From NCBI GenBank assembly GCA_045631305.1, contig JAZQUM010000110.1:1-10027 (forward strand): a stretch of 10,027 bases of DNA. Reading direction: 5' to 3'. Shown in pieces: positions 6,159 through 10,027 of this stretch (position 1 is its first letter; every line of letters starts with the position of its first letter). The notes under the pieces were generated by a model that saw only the letters and a list, made by a program, of their open reading frames with translations, did no database searches and had not been told where the DNA came from. The DNA is from JAZQUM01 sp045631305 (lineage in GTDB: Bacteria > Bacillota > Clostridia > Oscillospirales > Oscillospiraceae). The translations under genes and the position numbers were made by a program.

Positions 6159-6811
6159 CATGGCATGGCATAATTTGGTTTCTGCAAAGCTTCTTCATAG
6201 CGGAGAGAGGCTGCCTGCCAATCGATAAGAGATGGGAAATGGGCAATGTATTCCTCTTTGCGGTTCTGGCGGTCGGGATAATAGGCATGCTCCCAAAGAT
6301 CGCAGCAAAAGAGCGGGGTCTGCCCCAGCGGCACTTCGTGGGCGGGTGTTTTGACTAAGCGCAGTTTGCCATCCTCTGCGGCAAGGAACCAAAGGAAACC
6401 GCTGCCGTAGATATCTGCCGCAGCCGTGGAAAAAATTTTGAAAAAGTTTTCTGCACCGTGGAAAGTGTGGTCCATGGCGGTAAGCAAAGCGGGGGAAGGC
6501 TCTGCGCGGGCCGCGGCAGGAGCCATGGAGCGAAAGTAGAGATTGTGGGCAAATATGCTTCCTGCATATTGCCGTACGCGAGTGCGTTGAGGGACTGGCA
6601 GTTCGGACCAATCCCGAATCAGGCGGGACAGAGGCCAACCCTGCCATGCAGGGAGAGTGAAGAGCAGCGCGTTAAGAGAATCCACCGCATGGCCAAAATG
6701 CTTATCATAGTGCAAAGCAAGATTTTTTGCGCTGATGGCAGGCTCCAGCGCATCGTATCCGTATGGCAGCTGCGGCAGGGAAAAGGGATAAAAGAGATCC
6801 AAGGCAGTCAT
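6158..6811 (-). CDS. Divergent Fe/Mn superoxide dismutase-like protein
   Basis: A 217-residue member of the iron/manganese superoxide dismutase family, which converts superoxide to oxygen and hydrogen peroxide. The N-terminus has the family's LPYGYDALEP (15-24). The four expected metal ligands are present: His34 (LHYDKH), His89 (AHNLYF), and Asp171 and His175 in DLWEHAYY. GSGFLWFL at 136-143 matches the usual GSGW-WL strand. Two second-sphere residues differ: the gateway Tyr (Tyr34 in E. coli numbering) aligns with Ala42, and the Mn-type Gln of the ANQDSPL region aligns with His158 in AHEVPL. No signal peptide is evident. The ribosome binding site AAGAAAGG abuts the ATG, so translation may be weak. 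It is separated from the upstream mutase gene by a terminator and has a TATAAT -10, so it looks independently transcribed. Activity is uncertain. Confidence 0.82.
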   Translation of the reverse strand: MTALDLFYPFSLPQLPYGYDALEPAISAKNLALHYDKHFGHAVDSLNALLFTLPAWQGWPLSRLIRDWSELPVPQRTRVRQYAGSIFAHNLYFRSMAPAAARAEPSPALLTAMDHTFHGAENFFKIFSTAAADIYGSGFLWFLAAEDGKLRLVKTPAHEVPLGQTPLFCCDLWEHAYYPDRQNRKEEYIAHFPSLIDWQAASLRYEEALQKPNYAMP

Positions 6812-6831
6812 CCTTTCTTCGTTTTGCTGCC

Positions 6832-6837
6832 ATTATA
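6832..6837 (-). promoter_or_regulatory. Candidate -10 element for the SOD-like gene
   Basis: A perfect TATAAT (complement of 6832-6837) lies about 20 bp upstream of the SOD-like ATG and just beyond the terminator of the preceding gene. No good -35 is visible at 16-18 bp. A TG dinucleotide two bases before the -10 is close to, but not at, the extended -10 position. If used, the 5' leader would be only about 13-15 nt. Confidence 0.4.
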
Positions 6838-6855
6838 TGCAAAAAGGAATGAGAA

Positions 6856-6883
6856 AAGCCCGATACCATTCGGTATCGGGCTT
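6856..6883 (-). terminator. Intrinsic terminator after the phosphoglucomutase gene
   Basis: A perfect 12-bp stem, AAGCCCGATACC at 6856-6867 and GGTATCGGGCTT at 6872-6883, closes a 4-nt loop. On the minus strand it is followed by TTTTCTCATT. It starts 6 bp after the stop codon of the mutase gene and so ends the right-hand transcript before the SOD-like gene. Confidence 0.88.
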
Positions 6884-6889
6884 GATTGA

Positions 6890-8620
6890 TCAGCGGGGGA
6901 TGGCATCCACCCATGCGGAATACTTTCTGAGATTTTCGTCGCGTTCGGCAGCATTCTTGCCAAGAGTCAGCACATAGATCTTGATCTTGGGCTCGGTGCC
7001 GGAAGGTCGGATGAGAATGTCGGTGCCGTCGGAGAGCTTGAAGCGCAGCACGTTGGAGCCGGAGAGCTCAATAGGAGCGGTAGAACCATCTTCGCAGCGG
7101 GTGAGAATGCCGCTGGAATAATCGGTGCGCTCGGTGACCTTCACACCTGCGATCTCTGCGGGAGGCGCGGAGCGGAAGTCCTGCATCAGCTTTGCCATCT
7201 TTTCAAGACCGTCCAGACCGGGCATCACCAGATTGTGGGTCTTTTCACCGTAATAACCGTATTTTTTATAGAGATTTTCCAGCGCATCGAAAAGGGTCAT
7301 ATTCTGTGCTTCATACCATGCGGCCATTTCCGCAAGAAGCATGGAAGCGGTGACAGCGTCCTTATCGCGGACATAGTCGCCCAGCATATAGCCGTAAGAC
7401 TCTTCGTAGGAGAAGATCACCTTGCCTTCACCGCTTTCTTCCAACGCGTTTTTCTTCTCAGCAATGAACTTGAAGCCTGTGAAAGTATCATAGCAGGCGA
7501 TGCCGTTGGCAAGGGCCACCTTGCGGGCCATTTCGGTGGTGACGATGGTCTTGAGAGCTACAGCATTTTCGGGGAGCTTACCGCTGCGGCGCATGGCGCC
7601 AATGAGATAATCCAGCAGCAAAACACCCGTCTGGTTACCACTGACAGGATGATACTCACCTTCGTGGTCACGGACCATGATACCCACGCGGTCAGAGTCG
7701 GGGTCGGTGCCCAGAATGAAATCCACATCGTTTTTCTTGGCGAGGTCGACTGCCAGATAAAAACCTTCGGGGTTTTCGGGGTTGGGAGATACCACCGTGG
7801 GGAAAGAACCGTCGATGACCATCTGCTCTTCCACGCAGTGGAGATGGCGGATGCCCAGCTCGCTGAGAGCCTGAGGCACCAGTTTGTGACCGCAGCCGTG
7901 GAAGGGGGTGTAGACCATTTTGAAGGAATCTGCTACGGAAGCAACGGTCTCACGGTCGTTGATCATGGCGAATACATTTTCCATGAAGGCATCGTCTGTT
8001 TCCTTGCCCATGGTGACGATGAGACCCTTGCTGACGCCTTCATCATAGGGAATGGTCTTTACATCGCGGAAGATGTCGATGGTGGAAAGCTCACGGGCAA
8101 TGGCATCGGCATGGTCAGGGGGGAGCTGGGCGCCGTCTGCCCAGTAGACCTTGTAGCCGTTATATTCCTTGGGGTTGTGGGATGCGGTAACATTAATGCC
8201 TGCCTGGCAACCGTAATGCCGCACCGCAAAGCTCAGTTCGGGTGTGGGACGCAGAGATTCAAAAATGCGGACAAAAATACCGTTGGCGGCGCAGACTTCT
8301 GCGGCAGCACGGGCAAAATCCATGCTGTGAAGGCGGCAGTCCATGCAGATGGCAATGCCCTTCTTTTTCGCATCTTCCCCTTCAGCGGCAATGACATTGG
8401 CAAAGCCCTGGGTTGCCCAGCGGATCACATGGATGTTCATGTTGCGAAGGCCTGTTGCCATGATGCCGCGCAGACCTGCCGTGCCGAATTCCAAAGGGGC
8501 AAAGAAGCGGGATTTTACTTCGTTTTCGTTATCGCCGATGGCGGCCAGTTCTGCCTTTTCCTCTTCGTTCAGGGCATCGCTGGAAAGCCACTTTTCATAT
8601 TCTTTTCTGTAATCGCTCAT
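6890..8620 (-). CDS. Phosphoglucomutase/phosphomannomutase (alpha-D-phosphohexomutase family)
   Basis: Interconverts hexose 1-phosphate and hexose 6-phosphate (glucose and/or mannose) through a phosphoserine enzyme, feeding glycogen, cell-wall and envelope sugar synthesis. From the chosen start it has 576 residues, like PgcA-type enzymes of Firmicutes (about 580). The four family elements are in order: catalytic Ser147 in TASHNPKEYNGYK; the metal loop GTDPDSDR at 304-311; the sugar-recognition EESYG at 406-410; and the phosphate-binding RPSGTEPK at 538-545. I chose the ATG at 8620 because AAGGAG precedes it by 7 nt and the family N-terminus begins there; the frame stays open to 8698 but that extension lies inside rlmH. 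It starts 10 bp after rlmH, in one operon with it. Glucose versus mannose preference cannot be settled from sequence. Confidence 0.94.
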   Translation of the reverse strand: MSDYRKEYEKWLSSDALNEEEKAELAAIGDNENEVKSRFFAPLEFGTAGLRGIMATGLRNMNIHVIRWATQGFANVIAAEGEDAKKKGIAICMDCRLHSMDFARAAAEVCAANGIFVRIFESLRPTPELSFAVRHYGCQAGINVTASHNPKEYNGYKVYWADGAQLPPDHADAIARELSTIDIFRDVKTIPYDEGVSKGLIVTMGKETDDAFMENVFAMINDRETVASVADSFKMVYTPFHGCGHKLVPQALSELGIRHLHCVEEQMVIDGSFPTVVSPNPENPEGFYLAVDLAKKNDVDFILGTDPDSDRVGIMVRDHEGEYHPVSGNQTGVLLLDYLIGAMRRSGKLPENAVALKTIVTTEMARKVALANGIACYDTFTGFKFIAEKKNALEESGEGKVIFSYEESYGYMLGDYVRDKDAVTASMLLAEMAAWYEAQNMTLFDALENLYKKYGYYGEKTHNLVMPGLDGLEKMAKLMQDFRSAPPAEIAGVKVTERTDYSSGILTRCEDGSTAPIELSGSNVLRFKLSDGTDILIRPSGTEPKIKIYVLTLGKNAAERDENLRKYSAWVDAIPR

Positions 8621-8630
8621 AAGAGTCTCC

Positions 8631-9113
8631 TTATTTGTGGTAGCGGGTGCCGTCGCTGATCTGATAAGCGCGGTAGATCTGCTCGAGGAGCATGACACGT
8701 GCCATGTGGTGGGGGAAGGTCATAGGCGACATGGAAAGCTTCAAATCTGCCATGTCTTTGATGCTTTGGTGCAGACCAAAGCTGCCGCCAATGAGGAAGG
8801 TGAGCTGCGTTTTTCCGCTGACGGCCAGCTGCTCCAGCTTTTTGGAAAGATCTTCGCTGGAGAGGAGCTTTCCTTCAATGCACATGGCGATCACCGCGCC
8901 GCCTTTGGGCAGTTTTTCGCGGATGGCAGCGGCTTCCTGTGTCAGGGCGCGCTGTACGTCGCCATCGGAAGGGGCTTCGGGCAGGCGGAATTCAGGCAGT
9001 TCCACGATCTCGATCTTGCAATGGCGGCCAAGGCGCTTGACATATTCTGCCGAGGCTTCCGTATAGAATTTTTCTTTTAATTTGCCAACGCAAAGTACGG
9101 TTACTTTCTGCAT
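8631..9113 (-). CDS. rlmH: 23S rRNA pseudouridine-1915 N3-methyltransferase
   Basis: A SPOUT-class, SAM-dependent methyltransferase that makes m3-pseudouridine at position 1915 in helix 69 of 23S rRNA on assembled 70S ribosomes. The 160 residues match the family's usual 155-160. The C-terminal knot region shows FLIGGSFGLH at 106-115, LSMSPMTFPHHMAR at 126-139, and the typical YHK terminus. I prefer the ATG at 9113, with AAGG 9 nt upstream. A TTG two codons earlier (9119) is possible, but only 3 nt from the same ribosome binding site. Its first 13 bases overlap the end of the preceding hydrolase gene, implying coupled translation. The WalJ-RlmH neighbourhood is familiar from Firmicutes. Confidence 0.96.
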   Translation of the reverse strand: MQKVTVLCVGKLKEKFYTEASAEYVKRLGRHCKIEIVELPEFRLPEAPSDGDVQRALTQEAAAIREKLPKGGAVIAMCIEGKLLSSEDLSKKLEQLAVSGKTQLTFLIGGSFGLHQSIKDMADLKLSMSPMTFPHHMARVMLLEQIYRAYQISDGTRYHK

Positions 9114-9901
9114 ACGCAAGAACCTTCCACTTTATAACATTCGCTCATGGTATCCCGCGGGGCAACGCTCAGCGCTGCAGCGCAGCCGCAGCAGGAGAGG
9201 GCCTGCCAAACGGTATTGTAGGCCATGGCGGGGGTGTTGTTTTCACGGCTGAGATGGGCGAGGACAATCTCTTTTGTGCCAGCCTGTGCGGCTTTTACCG
9301 CAAACTCTGCGGCGGCTTCGTTGGAAAGATGACCACGGGAACCTAAAATGCGGTCTTTCAGAAAATAGGGATAGTCGCCGCTCAAAAGGGTCTCCACATC
9401 GTGGTTGGCTTCCAGTACCAGGAGATCTACGCCGGGAAGCAGAGTCTCGGCTTCGGGTGTAACAAATCCACTGTCGGTCAGCACGCCGAAAGATCCGTCC
9501 GGTGTATCAATGCGGTAACAGACGCTGCCGGGGGCATCATGAGCAGTGGCAAAGGTGCGCACGCGGCAGGAGCCGATTTCCAGCTGGCAGCCGATCTCAA
9601 AGGGACGCAGCAGCGGCGTGATATTCTGTACACGATACTGCAGTTCGCGGGCGGCCACGGAAGAGGCAAAAATAGGAACATTATGGCGGCGCACAGTGGT
9701 GGCGAGGGCGGCAGTATGATCGCTGTGGGTATGAGTAATGAGAATGGCGGAAAGATCTTCCACAGAAAGGGAGAGTTCTTTCAGGCTGGTTTTAATGCGG
9801 CGCAGAGAGATGCCTGCGTCGATTAAAAGGTGGGTATCTCCGCTGGAGAGCAGCAGCGCATTTCCTGATGAGCCGCTGGCCAGGGTATAGAAATTCGTCA
9901 A
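9101..9901 (-). CDS. WalJ/YycJ-like metallo-beta-lactamase-fold hydrolase, TTG start
   Basis: A 266-residue single-domain metallo-beta-lactamase-fold protein of the YycJ/WalJ type. This group is linked to the WalRK region in Firmicutes and implicated in coordinating cell division with DNA replication or in nucleic-acid processing; its substrate is unsettled. The N-terminal LASGSSGNALLL (7-18) and LLIDAGIS (25-32) are typical. The metal site HTHSDH is at 57-62, with further likely ligands His121, Asp143, His191 (RGHLSN) and His216 (AHLS). The start is TTG (complement of 9899-9901): the family N-terminus begins there and GAGG lies 8 nt upstream, with no nearby ATG. The stop overlaps the rlmH start. 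The C-terminal tail is Cys-rich (residues 237, 238, 240, 255, 262, 264). No walRK genes are in view. Confidence 0.9.
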   Translation of the reverse strand: MTNFYTLASGSSGNALLLSSGDTHLLIDAGISLRRIKTSLKELSLSVEDLSAILITHTHSDHTAALATTVRRHNVPIFASSVAARELQYRVQNITPLLRPFEIGCQLEIGSCRVRTFATAHDAPGSVCYRIDTPDGSFGVLTDSGFVTPEAETLLPGVDLLVLEANHDVETLLSGDYPYFLKDRILGSRGHLSNEAAAEFAVKAAQAGTKEIVLAHLSRENNTPAMAYNTVWQALSCCGCAAALSVAPRDTMSECYKVEGSCVCRK

Positions 9902-9979
9902 ATTAAGTACCTCGATAAAATGACAGCGCCCGCTGCAGCAGATTCAGCTGCTGTAACGAACGCTGACATAAATCACAAT
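9902..9979. other. Short intergenic gap with a weak hairpin
   Basis: The 78-bp gap between the partial upstream gene and the hydrolase holds an inverted repeat, CAGCAG at 9936-9941 and CTGCTG at 9948-9953, extendable to 8 pairs with one G-U. No U-tract follows it on the minus strand, so it is unlikely to be an efficient terminator. No convincing promoter was found; the hydrolase-rlmH-mutase operon may be transcribed from further upstream. Confidence 0.4.
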
Positions 9980-10027
9980 TTAGCCGATATGGGCTTCCAG
10001 TTCTGCATCATCACCGGGGATATCAAC
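9980..10027 (-). CDS. C-terminal end of an unidentified protein, cut off by the window edge
   Basis: The minus strand is open from the window edge to a TAA (complement of 9980-9982) and encodes 15 residues, VDIPGDDAELEAHIG. It lies 78 bp upstream of the hydrolase on the same strand, and its third-base use is like the neighbours, so it is probably a real gene end. Fifteen residues are too few to identify the family; the acidic tail is the only visible trait. Confidence 0.45.
   Translation of the reverse strand, partial: VDIPGDDAELEAHIG

Noticed and set aside
5911..6288. 125-residue minus-strand frame across the radical SAM/SOD junction
   Set aside because: It crosses a strong bidirectional terminator and overlaps two supported genes in other frames.
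8618..8698. Upstream extension of the phosphoglucomutase frame to a start at 8698
   Set aside because: It would add 26 residues encoded inside rlmH with no family similarity, whereas the ATG at 8620 has a good ribosome binding site.

Overview
The window looks like a core chromosomal segment of a Firmicutes (class Clostridia) bacterium, perhaps a gut Oscillospiraceae/Ruminococcaceae-type anaerobe. I infer this from the moderate GC content, GGAGG-type ribosome binding sites, intrinsic terminators with U-tracts, the WalJ/YycJ-RlmH gene pair, and a class Ic aspartate aminotransferase. The taxonomic placement is only a judgement from gene content and style. I see no mobile element, CRISPR array, rRNA or tRNA.

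Left block (1-3533, minus strand): an arginine biosynthesis cluster read leftwards as argG, argH, argF. argF runs off the left edge. Together they turn ornithine into citrulline, then argininosuccinate, then arginine. A strong hairpin with a U-rich tract lies between argG and argH and could reduce readthrough into argH-argF.

Divergent control region (3534-3968): 435 bp, AT-rich, with no convincing gene. It holds an argG promoter on the minus strand with a TGCAT-N4-ATGCA palindrome between the -35 and -10 (ArgR-box geometry). It also holds a second AT-rich palindrome surrounded by TGAAT half-sites, and a strong plus-strand promoter whose -10 is part of a perfect 7+3+7 interrupted palindrome.

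Middle block (3969-6125, plus strand): a PLP-dependent aspartate aminotransferase followed 12 bp later by a radical SAM protein with a CX4CX2C cluster motif, ending in a bidirectional terminator. Aspartate is the nitrogen donor used by ArgG, so the divergent placement of the aminotransferase may be metabolically meaningful.

Right block (6158-10027, minus strand): a partial upstream gene, a WalJ/YycJ-like metallo-beta-lactamase-fold hydrolase (TTG start), rlmH (overlapping it), and a phosphoglucomutase/phosphomannomutase, followed by a terminator. Beyond that terminator lies a separate, divergent Fe/Mn superoxide dismutase-like gene. That protein keeps all four metal ligands but has Ala where Tyr34 is expected and His where the Mn-type Gln is expected.

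Most of the window is ordinary housekeeping. The best leads are the divergent arg/aspartate regulatory region and the altered active site of the SOD-like protein.
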